This document shows positions 1-8,534 of a stretch of 64,000 bases of DNA, in pieces. Below the pieces are notes generated by a model. That model was not told the origin of the DNA and did no database searches. It saw nothing but the letters and a program-made list of their open reading frames with translations. The stretch covers positions 548-64,547 of the forward strand of contig DCFR01000065.1 in the NCBI GenBank assembly GCA_002319815.1, given 5' to 3'. The DNA comes from Megamonas sp. UBA1799 (GTDB lineage: Bacteria > Bacillota > Negativicutes > Selenomonadales > Selenomonadaceae). Both the position numbers and the translations under genes were made by a program. Numbering within the stretch: the stretch's first letter is position 1; the number at the start of each line of letters is the position of its first letter.

Positions 1-52
1 CACCGCCTGCGGCGGTTCCCCTTCTTCAGCGGGAGAAGGCTAAGGACGGGGG
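1..52. repeat. Possible intergenic repeat fragment with palindromic core
   Basis: The window opens inside a GC-rich stretch whose core can fold as a hairpin, CCTTCT at about 20-25 pairing with AGAAGG at about 34-39. The text around it resembles short palindromic intergenic repeats common in gut Firmicutes genomes. No second copy was seen in this window, so calling it a repeat is an inference from resemblance. It could equally be the terminator or tail of the gene to the left, but there is no T-run. Confidence 0.3.
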
Positions 53-125
53 ATTGTGACGCAGTTGGTATTATTGGGGATGTGCGACCGTTGGCCGGCG
101 AAAAATTATGAAGGAGTGATTTTTA

Positions 126-533
126 ATGGAAGTGACGGAAAAGATCAAGGTTGGCATGACGCGGGAGGAAGTTTCCCTGGTAACGGAGCATAATACGGCG
201 TTGGCTATGGGCAGCGGGTCGCTGCCGGTGTATGCGACGCCGGCGATGACGGCGCTGATGGAGCAGGCGGCGGCGAATCTGGCTGAGGCGCTTTTGCCTG
301 CGGGCTGGACGAGCGTGGGGACGGCACTGGCGATTGCGCATAAAGCGGCAACGCCCTGCGGGATGGCGACGCGGGCGATTGCCGAGGTGACGGCGCTTGA
401 TGGTCGCCGCATCAGCTACCGGGTGACGGCGTATGATGCGGCGGGCGAAATCGGCAGCGGCACACATGAGCGTTTTGCCGTCGCCCGGGAGGCGTTTTTA
501 GCCAAGGCCGAAGGAAAATTAGATAAAAATTAA
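126..533 (+). CDS. FlK-like thioesterase (hotdog fold)
   Basis: This 135-residue single-domain protein matches the fluoroacetyl-CoA-thioesterase-like hotdog family, which hydrolyses acyl-CoA thioesters in the cytosol. The FlK catalytic residues Thr42, Glu50 and His76 line up with Thr38 (YATPAM), Glu46 (MEQAA) and His72 (AIAHKA) at a constant offset of four, so the triad looks intact. The start ATG follows a GAAGGAG ribosome binding site. It stands alone: the next gene is a response regulator with its own upstream region. The true substrate is unknown; the fold does not imply fluoroacetate resistance. Confidence 0.85.
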   Translation: MEVTEKIKVGMTREEVSLVTEHNTALAMGSGSLPVYATPAMTALMEQAAANLAEALLPAGWTSVGTALAIAHKAATPCGMATRAIAEVTALDGRRISYRVTAYDAAGEIGSGTHERFAVAREAFLAKAEGKLDKN

Positions 534-593
534 GCGATGATTAAATGATCGGTAAATAAGAATTATATTTTAATTAAATGTCATAGGCGGCTC

Positions 594-622
594 TTTATCT
601 TCTTTGACGGGCGTTATATAGT
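594..622 (+). promoter_or_regulatory. Possible promoter of the two-component operon
   Basis: A TATAGT -10 element at 617-622 lies 17 bp downstream of a weak TTTATC -35 at 594-599, about 40 bp before the response regulator start. The -35 is poor, so this is tentative. Confidence 0.35.
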
Positions 623-660
623 AATAATAACAGAGAATATCGGCATGAGGAGGAATTAGT

Positions 661-1353
661 ATGGCGGAAGAACCGGTGAAGATATTTATTGTGGAAGATG
701 AACGCCGCATTGCGCGTTTCTTGCAGATGGAGTTGGAACATGAGGGGTTTCTCACAGCGACGGAGGAAAATGGTCATCGCGCGTATGAGCGTATTTTGCA
801 GGAGCAGTATGATCTGGTCCTGTTGGATGTCATGCTGCCGGAGATGGATGGCTGGGAGATCTGCCGCAGCGTGCGGAAGCTCTCTGATGTGCCGATTATC
901 ATGCTGACGGCCAAAGATGATGTGGAGGACAAGGTCAATGGGCTTGATCTTGGCGCGGATGATTATCTGACAAAGCCGTTTGCGATTCAGGAGCTGTTGG
1001 CCCGCATCCGGGCGGCATTGCGCAAGCATACGCTGCCGGCGGACAGTTCGGCCGGAGAGATGCTGGTCGTGAAGGATCTGGTGATGTATCCGAGCCGTTA
1101 TGAGGTACGCGTTCAGGATACGCGAGTCGATCTGACGAAAAAAGAGTATCTTTTATTGGAATGCCTGCTGCGGAACAAGCGTACGGTGCTTACCCGGGAT
1201 CAGATTCTGCAGAAGGTGTGGGGCTATGATTATGCGGGGGATACAAATGTCGTCGATGTTTATATCCGTTATTTAAGAGCGAAGATTGACGATCGTTTCC
1301 AGCAGAAATATATCTTTACGATGCGGGGCGTGGGATATGTTATCAAAGATTAA
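661..1353 (+). CDS. OmpR/PhoB-family response regulator
   Basis: The 230-residue protein has an N-terminal receiver domain (about residues 6-120) and a C-terminal winged-helix DNA-binding domain (about 130-229). The phospho-acceptor is Asp56 in LVLLDVMLP, with an acidic pocket in VEDE (11-14) and the receiver Lys in LTKPF. It should be phosphorylated by the histidine kinase encoded next, whose start overlaps its last 17 bases, and then bind promoter DNA. GAGGAGG lies just before the ATG. The signal and regulon cannot be read from the sequence. Confidence 0.95.
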   Translation: MAEEPVKIFIVEDERRIARFLQMELEHEGFLTATEENGHRAYERILQEQYDLVLLDVMLPEMDGWEICRSVRKLSDVPIIMLTAKDDVEDKVNGLDLGADDYLTKPFAIQELLARIRAALRKHTLPADSSAGEMLVVKDLVMYPSRYEVRVQDTRVDLTKKEYLLLECLLRNKRTVLTRDQILQKVWGYDYAGDTNVVDVYIRYLRAKIDDRFQQKYIFTMRGVGYVIKD

Positions 1354-2836
1354 CCGTCTGCGCATTTCAACGAAGCTGACGCTGGTGAATGCGGCGATTC
1401 TCGTTTGCATTTTGGCGCTGACAAGTTTGATGACGATTATGGGCATCTATTTTTCGGTGTATCATCAGGCGGAGGTTGATCTGGGTTCCAGCATCAGCCA
1501 TACGCTGAAGCAGCTGGGCAGTACGGATCCGGCGGATGATCTTTCCCCTCCGCCGGGTCCGCCTCCCGGACATCCGTCAATGGACCGGGAGCCGCGTCGG
1601 CCATTCCCTCCGGGTTTTATACCGGCGCTCTGGCATGAGGGGGCCTTGATGCCAGGCGTTGTACTGCGGGTGACGGATGAGAGCGGCGCGGTGCTTTTTG
1701 ACAGTGCGGAACAGTATCCTTCGTTGGATGAGGTGACGTCTCATATTGAGGCTAATCCGCCCTTCTGGGCGAATAAGGGTATGAAGGTTGTTGTGCTGGA
1801 TAATTTTTATATGTATTATGAGAAGGTTAATGTTACCCGCGGCGGGAAAAACTATGAGCTGCATTTCCTGCGAATGATTACGGCGGAACGGCAGTTTCTG
1901 CAGATGCTGCAAAACGGGCTTTTGCTCACCAATGGCATTGGCTTGATCATTGCGCTGCTGGCGGGTTATTTTATCAGCCGCCGAACGTTGAAGCCAATCC
2001 GGACGATCACACAGGCGGCGCGCGCCATTGAGGTTACGGATCTGAGCCGCCGCATTCCGGAGCCGCCGGTGCAGGATGAGCTGAGTGAGCTGGTGGAGAC
2101 TTTCAATCTGATGCTGGATCGTCTGCAGACAGGGTTTGAGCAGCAGCGGCGATTTGTTTCGGATGCGTCGCACGAGCTGCGGACGCCGGTGACTGTGATC
2201 CGGGGCTATTCGGATTTGCTGAGCCGCTGGGGACGCGAGGATCCGACGGCTCTGGACGAGGGAATTGCCGCTATTCGCTCAGAGGCGGAGGATATGCAGG
2301 AACTGATCGAGAAACTGCTGTTTTTAGCCCGGGCCGATCAGAAGCGGCAGGTGCTGCACCGGGATCGCATTGATCTGCAGGCTATGGTGGCGGATATTGT
2401 GAAGCAGACGCGTCTGGTGGCCGGGCAGCATACGGTGACGCTGCTGGCGAATGATGCGGCGTTTGGCCGCGGCGATGCGGTCATGCTGAAGCAGATGCTG
2501 CGGGTGTTTTTTGAAAACAGCCTAAAGTATACGCCGGACGGAGGGACAATCACGGTTTCTTCGGTCCGGGAGGGTAGTCGGCTGCGTTTGATTATCGCCG
2601 ATACTGGCATTGGTATTGCGCCGGAGAATCAGCAGAAGGTGTTTGAACGCTTTTTTCGCGTGGACAGCGTGCGGACGAAATTGGCCGGCGATCCCAGCGG
2701 CAGCGGTCTGGGGCTGGCAATTGCGCATTGGATTGCCGAGGCGCATGACATTGATTTGTCGCTGAGCAGCGAGCTGGGCAAGGGCACACGGGTGCAGCTG
2801 CGGATTCCGCTGCTTTCAGAGGCAGAAGCCGGATAA
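1337..2836 (+). CDS. Sensor histidine kinase
   Basis: This membrane sensor kinase of about 499 residues pairs with the preceding regulator. Its domains in order are a first membrane helix near residues 15-40, an extracytoplasmic sensor region, a second helix near 197-215, HAMP, a HisKA dimerisation domain with phospho-accepting His279 (DASHELRTP), and an HATPase domain with N-box NSLKYT, G1 DTGIGIAPE and G2 GSGLGLAI. The sensor region carries a Pro-rich stretch (DDLSPPPGPPPGHP and PRRPFPPG). The chosen ATG overlaps the upstream gene by 17 bases, which suggests translational coupling. Ligand unknown. Confidence 0.94.
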   Translation: MLSKINRLRISTKLTLVNAAILVCILALTSLMTIMGIYFSVYHQAEVDLGSSISHTLKQLGSTDPADDLSPPPGPPPGHPSMDREPRRPFPPGFIPALWHEGALMPGVVLRVTDESGAVLFDSAEQYPSLDEVTSHIEANPPFWANKGMKVVVLDNFYMYYEKVNVTRGGKNYELHFLRMITAERQFLQMLQNGLLLTNGIGLIIALLAGYFISRRTLKPIRTITQAARAIEVTDLSRRIPEPPVQDELSELVETFNLMLDRLQTGFEQQRRFVSDASHELRTPVTVIRGYSDLLSRWGREDPTALDEGIAAIRSEAEDMQELIEKLLFLARADQKRQVLHRDRIDLQAMVADIVKQTRLVAGQHTVTLLANDAAFGRGDAVMLKQMLRVFFENSLKYTPDGGTITVSSVREGSRLRLIIADTGIGIAPENQQKVFERFFRVDSVRTKLAGDPSGSGLGLAIAHWIAEAHDIDLSLSSELGKGTRVQLRIPLLSEAEAG

Positions 2837-2843
2837 GGTAACG

Positions 2844-2871
2844 GGAGGCGAATGGTTTCGTCTCCTTTTTT
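2844..2871 (+). terminator. Rho-independent terminator after the histidine kinase
   Basis: The arms GGAGGCGAA and TTCGTCTCC form a 9-bp stem with one G-T pair around a four-base loop, followed by six T. Confidence 0.85.
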
Positions 2872-2889
2872 GTTGGGCCCGGTTTGCTT

Positions 2890-2920
2890 TTGCTGTAAGC
2901 CAATGGTATTATACTAGTAA
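2890..2920 (+). promoter_or_regulatory. Promoter of the rfbD-manC unit
   Basis: A TTGCTT -35 is followed after 17 bp by TATTAT, with an overlapping TATACT, about 30 bp before the rfbD start and just after the preceding terminator. Confidence 0.55.
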
Positions 2921-2941
2921 CGAAAAAATGGGGGTGGACAG

Positions 2942-3796
2942 ATGAAGGTATTGGTCACCGGGGTTACCGGACAACTGGGGTTTGATGTGATGCGCGAGCT
3001 GAAAGCGCGCAATATTGATGCCTGCGGAGCAACGCGGCAGGAGATGCCATTGACGGACAGAGAAGCAGCCGATGCGTTTGTCCGCAAGGTTCATCCGGAT
3101 GTGGTGATTCACTGTGCGGCGTATACGGCGGTCGACCGGGCGGAGGATGAACCCGCGCTGTGCCGTGAGATTAATGCGAACGCCGTGGCCCGGCTGGCAA
3201 AAAGCTGTGCGGCGATGGATGCAACGCTGCTTTATATTAGCACCGATTATGTTTTTTCCGGACAGGGCGACTGTTTTTATGAGCCCAATGATGCGAAGGG
3301 GCCGTGCAATGTCTACGGACAGACGAAGCTGGCCGGCGAGCTGGCAGTGCAGGCCGCGCTGCAGAAGTATTTTATTGTGCGGACTTCTTGGGTATTTGGC
3401 CTGCATGGCAAGAATTTTATCCGTACCATGCTGAATCTGGCCAAGACGCATGATAAGCTTACTGTCGTAGCCGATCAGGTAGGTTCGCCGACGTATACGG
3501 CCGATTTGGTGCGTCTGTTGGTGGATATGGCGGGGAGCCAAAAATATGGCGTTTATCATGCGACGAACGAGGGAACCTGTTCCTGGGCCGAGCTGGCAGC
3601 GGAGGTTTTTCGGCAGCGCGGACTAAAAGTTCAGGTGACGCCGGTCGAATCGGCAGCCTATCCGGTAAAGGCGGCGCGGCCACAAAATTCGCGGCTGAGC
3701 AAAGCTTGCCTGGATGCCGCCGGTTTTTCACGTTTGCCGGCTTGGCAGGATGCGGTGCGTCGTTATCTGACGGAGTGGGCGCTGCGTAAAGAATAG
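2942..3796 (+). CDS. rfbD: dTDP-4-dehydrorhamnose reductase
   Basis: This 284-residue RmlD-family short-chain dehydrogenase should reduce dTDP-4-keto-L-rhamnose to dTDP-L-rhamnose, a precursor of cell-surface polysaccharide. The NAD(P)-binding motif GVTGQLGFDV is at residues 7-16. The catalytic YxxxK is in NVYGQTKLAGE, and the family pattern AYTAVDRAEDEP is present. No rfbA, B or C is nearby, so those steps must be encoded elsewhere. It lies 13 bp upstream of manC, probably in one transcript. Start is ATG after a GGGGGTGGA ribosome binding site. Confidence 0.92.
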   Translation: MKVLVTGVTGQLGFDVMRELKARNIDACGATRQEMPLTDREAADAFVRKVHPDVVIHCAAYTAVDRAEDEPALCREINANAVARLAKSCAAMDATLLYISTDYVFSGQGDCFYEPNDAKGPCNVYGQTKLAGELAVQAALQKYFIVRTSWVFGLHGKNFIRTMLNLAKTHDKLTVVADQVGSPTYTADLVRLLVDMAGSQKYGVYHATNEGTCSWAELAAEVFRQRGLKVQVTPVESAAYPVKAARPQNSRLSKACLDAAGFSRLPAWQDAVRRYLTEWALRKE

Positions 3797-3809
3797 GAGG
3801 GAACGAATA

Positions 3810-5189
3810 ATGAAAGTGATTATCTTGGCCGGCGGCGGCGGCACGAGGTTGTTTCCTCTGTCGCGTAAATGCCGCCCTAAGCAGTTTCTGACGCTGGCGG
3901 ATGATGGGCAGTCTTTGCTGGCGGGGACGGTGCAGCGTTTTCTCGGGTGTGTGACCGCCGCGGATATTATTGTGGTCACCAGCCGGGCCTATCTGCATCA
4001 TGTGCGCAGCGAGTTGGCTGCGGCCGGAGCGGAGGCGGCGCATATTGTGCTGGAGACGGAGCCGCGCAATACGGCACCGGCCATTGCCTTGGCGGCTGCG
4101 TATGCAGTGGATCAGTTGGGAGCTGGGCCGGACGAGGTTTTATTTGTCGCTCCTTCTGATCATATCATCCGTCCGGCCGAAGCGTTTGCCGCTGCGGTGA
4201 AAAAAGCAGCGGCTGTAGCTGCGCAGGGTCATCTGGTGACCTTTGGCATTCGGCCGACGAAACCGGAAACCGGGTTCGGTTATATTGAGGCCGGGCCGGA
4301 ACAAAATGGCGTCTGCACGATGCTGGCCTTTCGGGAGAAACCGGATCGGACTACGGCCGAAGCCTATGTGGCGAGCGGTCATTACTATTGGAATGCCGGG
4401 ATGTTTGCTTTTACGGTTCAAACGTTTTTTGCTGAACTGAAAACGTATGCACCGGCGATTGCGGCGGGACTCGTCGGCGGTTATGAGGCAGCTTTGCAGA
4501 ATTTTTCGTCGATGCCGTCGATTTCCCTGGATTATGCACTGGCGGAAAAATCTCGTTTGGGAATGGTTGTTCCCTTGTCTATTTATTGGAATGATGTTGG
4601 TTCCTGGGACGCGATTTATGAGGCGCTGCCCAAGGATAAGGCGGGCAATGCGCTCTCTGGCGACTGCCTGCCGCTCGATTGTACGGATAGTCTGATGGTT
4701 GGCAACAGCCGGCTGATTGCCGGGATCGGGCTCAAGGATATCATGGTAGTCGAGACGTCGGATGTGATTCTGGTGGCTCGCAAAGGCGAGTCCCAAAAAG
4801 TCCGGACGCTGGTTGATACCTTGAAGGCACAGGGACGGCGCGAGGCGGAAGTACATACAACGCTCTATTATCCCTGGGGCCATGCGACGCAGTTGGGCGG
4901 CGGCAACGGCTACCGCATGCAGAAGCTGGTCGTTGAGCCGGGGGGCGTTTTGCCGGTGCGCCGTCATTTCCATCGCAGCGTGCACTGGATTGTGTCGCGC
5001 GGTACGGCAGAAATTACCATGGATGATCAATCCCGTATGCTGCTGAGCAATGAGTCGGTGTTTATTCCGATGACGACGATTTATGGATTGAAAAATCCCG
5101 GGCGGGTGCCGCTGGTGGTGCTGGAGGTGCAGAATGGGGAATATCTCGGCGATGACGATGTGCAGGAGTTTCCCACCGACGGCGAGTAA
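3810..5189 (+). CDS. manC: Mannose-1-phosphate guanylyltransferase, probably bifunctional with mannose-6-phosphate isomerase
   Basis: This 459-residue protein makes GDP-mannose from GTP and mannose-1-phosphate. The N-terminal nucleotidyltransferase has the signature GGGGTRLFPLSRK, FVAPSDHII and FREKPD. The C-terminal cupin (from about residue 345) has GGNGYRMQKLVVEPGG followed by the His-rich RRHFHRSVHWI typical of the type II phosphomannose isomerase domain. Length fits the AlgA/CpsB/ManC family. A phosphomannomutase encoded at 8.5 kb can supply the substrate. No GDP-mannose-modifying enzymes are seen here. Confidence 0.92.
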   Translation: MKVIILAGGGGTRLFPLSRKCRPKQFLTLADDGQSLLAGTVQRFLGCVTAADIIVVTSRAYLHHVRSELAAAGAEAAHIVLETEPRNTAPAIALAAAYAVDQLGAGPDEVLFVAPSDHIIRPAEAFAAAVKKAAAVAAQGHLVTFGIRPTKPETGFGYIEAGPEQNGVCTMLAFREKPDRTTAEAYVASGHYYWNAGMFAFTVQTFFAELKTYAPAIAAGLVGGYEAALQNFSSMPSISLDYALAEKSRLGMVVPLSIYWNDVGSWDAIYEALPKDKAGNALSGDCLPLDCTDSLMVGNSRLIAGIGLKDIMVVETSDVILVARKGESQKVRTLVDTLKAQGRREAEVHTTLYYPWGHATQLGGGNGYRMQKLVVEPGGVLPVRRHFHRSVHWIVSRGTAEITMDDQSRMLLSNESVFIPMTTIYGLKNPGRVPLVVLEVQNGEYLGDDDVQEFPTDGE

Positions 5190-5225
5190 TACGGCGGGAG
5201 CTTTTTCTTGGGGAGCAGAATGCAT

Positions 5226-5254
5226 TTGACAGGAGCGGTAATCCTGTTTATGAT
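5226..5254 (+). promoter_or_regulatory. Strong sigma-A-type promoter before the epimerase gene
   Basis: A perfect TTGACA -35 (5226-5231), a 17-bp spacer and TATGAT (5249-5254) stand about 50 bp before the epimerase start. This is one of the best promoter matches in the window. Confidence 0.8.
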
Positions 5255-5302
5255 TAGAGGCAGGATGATTATTTTAAACGGCAGTTTAGGAGCGATAGTG
5301 AT

Positions 5303-6229
5303 ATGAAGGTTTTGGTGACAGGCGGAGCGGGGTTTATCGGCTCGCATTTGATGCGGAAGCTGCAGGCGGAGGGCGCCGAGGCCGTAGCGCTCGACAATTT
5401 GAGCGTGGGTCGGCGGGAAAATCTGCCGGAAGGAATTGATTTGGCCGAGATTGATGTTCTCGGGGAAGACTTAAATCGGGTGGTGGCGAACGGCAATTTT
5501 GACGCTATTGTACATCTGGCTGGTCAGACCATGGTCGGGGCGTCTATTGACGATCCGGCGCACGATGCCGAGCAAAATATTCTCGGAACGATCCGGGTAC
5601 TGGAAGCGGCGCGGCAAAGCGGCGTCTCCCGGGTGATTTTTGCTTCGACAGCGGCCAGCTACGGCGATGTAACGGAAGCCGAGCTGCCGATCAAGGAGGC
5701 GCATAAGCTTGCGCCAATGTCGTTTTATGGTTTGAGCAAGGTGACCGTAGAGCAGTATTTGGAACTGTATCACCGGATTTTTGGTTTGGATTATGTGGTG
5801 CTGCGTTTTGCCAATGTATACGGCGAGCGGCAGGGGGACGGCGGCGAGGGCGGCGTTATCAGTATTTTTACCAAGAATATTGCGGCCGGCCAGGCGATCA
5901 CGATTTTTGGCGACGGCGAACAGACGCGGGATTTTGTCTATGCGGGAGATATTGCCGCTGGGATTTGGGCGGCGCTGCATACGACGACGCCGAATGCCGC
6001 TTATAATCTGAGCACCCAGACGGAGACCAGCCTGCGGGAACTGGTCAATATCCTCAGCAACATTGCCGGCCGCCGTATTGAGCCGAAGTATGGGCCGGAG
6101 CGCCCGGGCGATATATATAAGTCGATGCTTTCCAATGGGAGAGCCCGGCGTGGACTGGGGTGGAAGCCGGTTGTATCGTTAGAAGAAGGGCTGCGGCGCA
6201 CGTATGAGTACTTTGTAAGCAAGGGCTGA
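5303..6229 (+). CDS. NAD-dependent nucleotide-sugar epimerase/dehydratase (GalE-like)
   Basis: This 308-residue extended short-chain dehydrogenase starts with the Rossmann motif GGAGFIGSHL and keeps the catalytic YGLSK (Tyr/Lys) and the Ser/Thr of FASTAASYG. The family interconverts NDP-hexoses such as UDP-glucose/UDP-galactose or UDP-GlcNAc/GalNAc. The sequence alone does not fix the substrate; galactose-4-epimerase activity is the most likely. It has its own strong promoter and a terminator behind it, so it is monocistronic. The galU product at 9.9 kb makes the UDP-glucose it may use. Confidence 0.88.
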   Translation: MKVLVTGGAGFIGSHLMRKLQAEGAEAVALDNLSVGRRENLPEGIDLAEIDVLGEDLNRVVANGNFDAIVHLAGQTMVGASIDDPAHDAEQNILGTIRVLEAARQSGVSRVIFASTAASYGDVTEAELPIKEAHKLAPMSFYGLSKVTVEQYLELYHRIFGLDYVVLRFANVYGERQGDGGEGGVISIFTKNIAAGQAITIFGDGEQTRDFVYAGDIAAGIWAALHTTTPNAAYNLSTQTETSLRELVNILSNIAGRRIEPKYGPERPGDIYKSMLSNGRARRGLGWKPVVSLEEGLRRTYEYFVSKG

Positions 6230-6260
6230 TACGCAGGCAGGAAGAGTATGCATACATTCG

Positions 6261-6290
6261 GGCTGCTGCGGGCATGCAGCGGCCTTTTTT
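6261..6290 (+). terminator. Terminator after the epimerase gene
   Basis: The arms GGCTGCTGC and GCAGCGGCC flank a six-base loop and are followed by six T. Confidence 0.8.
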
Positions 6291-6305
6291 ATCGGAGCGA
6301 TTTTG

Positions 6306-7061
6306 ATGATTTATTTGTTGAAGTTCGGCGCTAGTTTCGTTTTGCCGCCGGGAATCTTTTTTGTCTTGCTCTGGGCGGTGTCCGTCTGGTGCTGGCGGCG
6401 TCGGGAGAAACGTATTGCCGCTGTTTTAGCCGGCATTACGCTGGTATTTTATTTGTGCTCGACGAGCTGGGTGTCGGGCTGGCTGCTGCGCGGGCTGGAG
6501 TATGTGTATGTTCCGCCGGCGCAGCCGCAGGGCGATGTGATTGTCATGCTGGGCGGCGGAGCGACGAAGGATACGCCGGATGTCGATGGCAGCGGCGCTT
6601 TGTGCGCTGTTCCCGCCAATCGGCTGCTGACTGCCGTGCGTTTGCAGCGTCAAATGGGCGTGCCGATTCTGGTTTCCGGCGGGCAGGTTTATGAGGACAG
6701 CGGGGCCGAGGCAGAAATTGCCCGCCGGGTGCTGCTGAGTCTGGGGGTTCCGGCGGCGGATATTCTGGTAGAAAACCGCAGTCTGAACACAACGCAGAAT
6801 GCGCAGTATTCGGTGCCAATTTTGCGGGAGCATGGGCTGACGCAGCCAATTTTAGTGACCTCGGCTTTTCATATGAAACGAGCGGTGCTGAATTTTGTCA
6901 AACAGGATATGGCGGTGACGCCTTACCCGGCCGACTATCAAACGAATCGGGAGGCACATTTCCATTATTCCCAGCTGCAGCCGCAGTCCGGCGCTTTGCT
7001 GGGAACGGCGACGGTGCTGCAGGAGCGGCTGCGGACTTTGGTGACGCAGTATCTGGAATGA
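6306..7061 (+). CDS. YdcF/SanA-family (DUF218) membrane protein
   Basis: The 251-residue protein has two N-terminal membrane helices (about residues 8-25 and 33-55) and a DUF218 domain. Its hallmarks are DVIVMLGGGA, NRLLTAVRL, PILVSGGQ, ENRSLNTTQNA and LVTSAFHMKRA. ElyC and SanA of this family affect envelope integrity and undecaprenyl-phosphate use, but the biochemical activity is not settled. ATG at 6306 is preferred to the adjacent TTG because GGAG lies eight bases before it. Neighbours are also envelope-related. Confidence 0.85.
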   Translation: MIYLLKFGASFVLPPGIFFVLLWAVSVWCWRRREKRIAAVLAGITLVFYLCSTSWVSGWLLRGLEYVYVPPAQPQGDVIVMLGGGATKDTPDVDGSGALCAVPANRLLTAVRLQRQMGVPILVSGGQVYEDSGAEAEIARRVLLSLGVPAADILVENRSLNTTQNAQYSVPILREHGLTQPILVTSAFHMKRAVLNFVKQDMAVTPYPADYQTNREAHFHYSQLQPQSGALLGTATVLQERLRTLVTQYLE

Positions 7062-7083
7062 AATCGTAGCAAGAGAGGAATTT

Positions 7084-8418
7084 ATGACAAAGAATCTTAC
7101 CGAAGGAAGTCCGTTGAAGCTGATTTTTTTCTTTACACTGCCGCTGATTGCCGGCAATATCTTTCAGCAGATGTATGCGTTTGTTGATACGCTGATTGTC
7201 GGGCGATTTTTGGGGGTGGACGCGCTGGCGGCGGTAGGCTGTACCGGCAGTCTGATGTTTTTGATGATTGGTTTTGTCATGGGAACGACGACCGGGTTTT
7301 CTATTTATACCGGGCAGCGGTTCGGTGCACGGGATGCTGCCGGCGTGCGTCGGAGCGCCGCCGCCTGTACGCTGCTTTCGCTGGCGGTTTCCCTGGTGCT
7401 GACTGTTTTTGGCACGGCGCTGTGCCGCAGCTTTCTGGTCTGGATGCAGACGCCGCCGGAAATTCTTGAGGATGCCGTTCGTTTTATCAGCATCGTTTAT
7501 GGTGGAATCTCTTTGATGGTGTTTTTTGCCATGCAGACCAATTTGATCCGGGCGCTGGGCGACAGTCGGACACCGACATATCTGCTGGCCTTCGGGCTGA
7601 CGGTGAATATTATTTTGGAGCCGGTTTTTATTCTGGGGCTGGGCTTAGGCGTTCCCGGCGCGGCGTTGGCGACGGTGGCCTCACAGGTGATCGGCAATCT
7701 GGTCTGCTTTTTCTATATTTTAAAGCGGGTTCCGGCGCTGCATGCGCGGGAAGAGGACTGGCATTTGACGCGGGCGGATGTTTGGGCGCATCTTCGGATC
7801 GGGCTGCCGATGGGGTTCCAGACTTCGGTCATTGCTTTGGGCGCGGTGATTCTGCAGGTGGCGCTGAATCACTTGGGGCCGGTTGCCGTGGCGGCTTATG
7901 CGGCAGCGCAGAAAGTCGACATGATCGCCACGATGCCAATGATGTCGTTTGGTATGGCGATGGCGGCTTATACGGCGCAGAATTATGGCGCGCGCAAACT
8001 GGGACGGATTCGGGAAGGGGTTAAAAAGTGCGCGCTGATGTCGGTGGCTTTCAGCTTGGCGGTTGGTCTGTTTAACATCTTTTTCGGTCCCAGTATTATG
8101 GAACTGTTTGTCGGCGAGGGGCAGACGCAGGTAGTGGAATATGGCCAGATGTATCTGATCGTTAACGGCGTGAGCTATTCGGTGCTGGCGCTGTTGTTTA
8201 TTTTCCGCTATACGCTGCAGGGACTGGGACAGACGATGGTCCCGACGGTCGCCGGCCTGATGGAACTGGTCATGCGCGCACTGGCCGCGCTGGTACTGGT
8301 GGATTCCTGGGGCTATATCGGTGCCTGTTTTGCCAATCCGCTGGCCTGGATTGGTTCCTGCCTGCCGCTGGCGGCTGCCTATTGGCTGACCCGGCGCCAT
8401 TTACAGGACTCCGTGTGA
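7084..8418 (+). CDS. MATE-family multidrug/organic cation exporter
   Basis: The 444-residue protein is a 12-helix MATE antiporter of the DinF/NorM-like type found in Firmicutes. It begins with the characteristic LTEGSPLKLIFFFTLPL, and DTLIVGRFLG and ALAAVG follow. The second bundle starts near residue 240 (IGLPMGFQTS). Such proteins export cationic drugs or metabolites using Na+ or H+ gradients. It lies 22 bp after the YdcF gene with GAGAGGAA before the ATG, so the two may be co-transcribed. Substrate not predictable. Confidence 0.92.
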   Translation: MTKNLTEGSPLKLIFFFTLPLIAGNIFQQMYAFVDTLIVGRFLGVDALAAVGCTGSLMFLMIGFVMGTTTGFSIYTGQRFGARDAAGVRRSAAACTLLSLAVSLVLTVFGTALCRSFLVWMQTPPEILEDAVRFISIVYGGISLMVFFAMQTNLIRALGDSRTPTYLLAFGLTVNIILEPVFILGLGLGVPGAALATVASQVIGNLVCFFYILKRVPALHAREEDWHLTRADVWAHLRIGLPMGFQTSVIALGAVILQVALNHLGPVAVAAYAAAQKVDMIATMPMMSFGMAMAAYTAQNYGARKLGRIREGVKKCALMSVAFSLAVGLFNIFFGPSIMELFVGEGQTQVVEYGQMYLIVNGVSYSVLALLFIFRYTLQGLGQTMVPTVAGLMELVMRALAALVLVDSWGYIGACFANPLAWIGSCLPLAAAYWLTRRHLQDSV

Positions 8419-8534
8419 AATTTTTGCAAATTTGCCGGCAGAAAAAGGGATTCGCCGCTTGGCGACGAAATATCTACATATATAGATTTATCTGAAATTG
8501 GCGGCATAATAAATTTTAGAACAGGGGTGCAATT

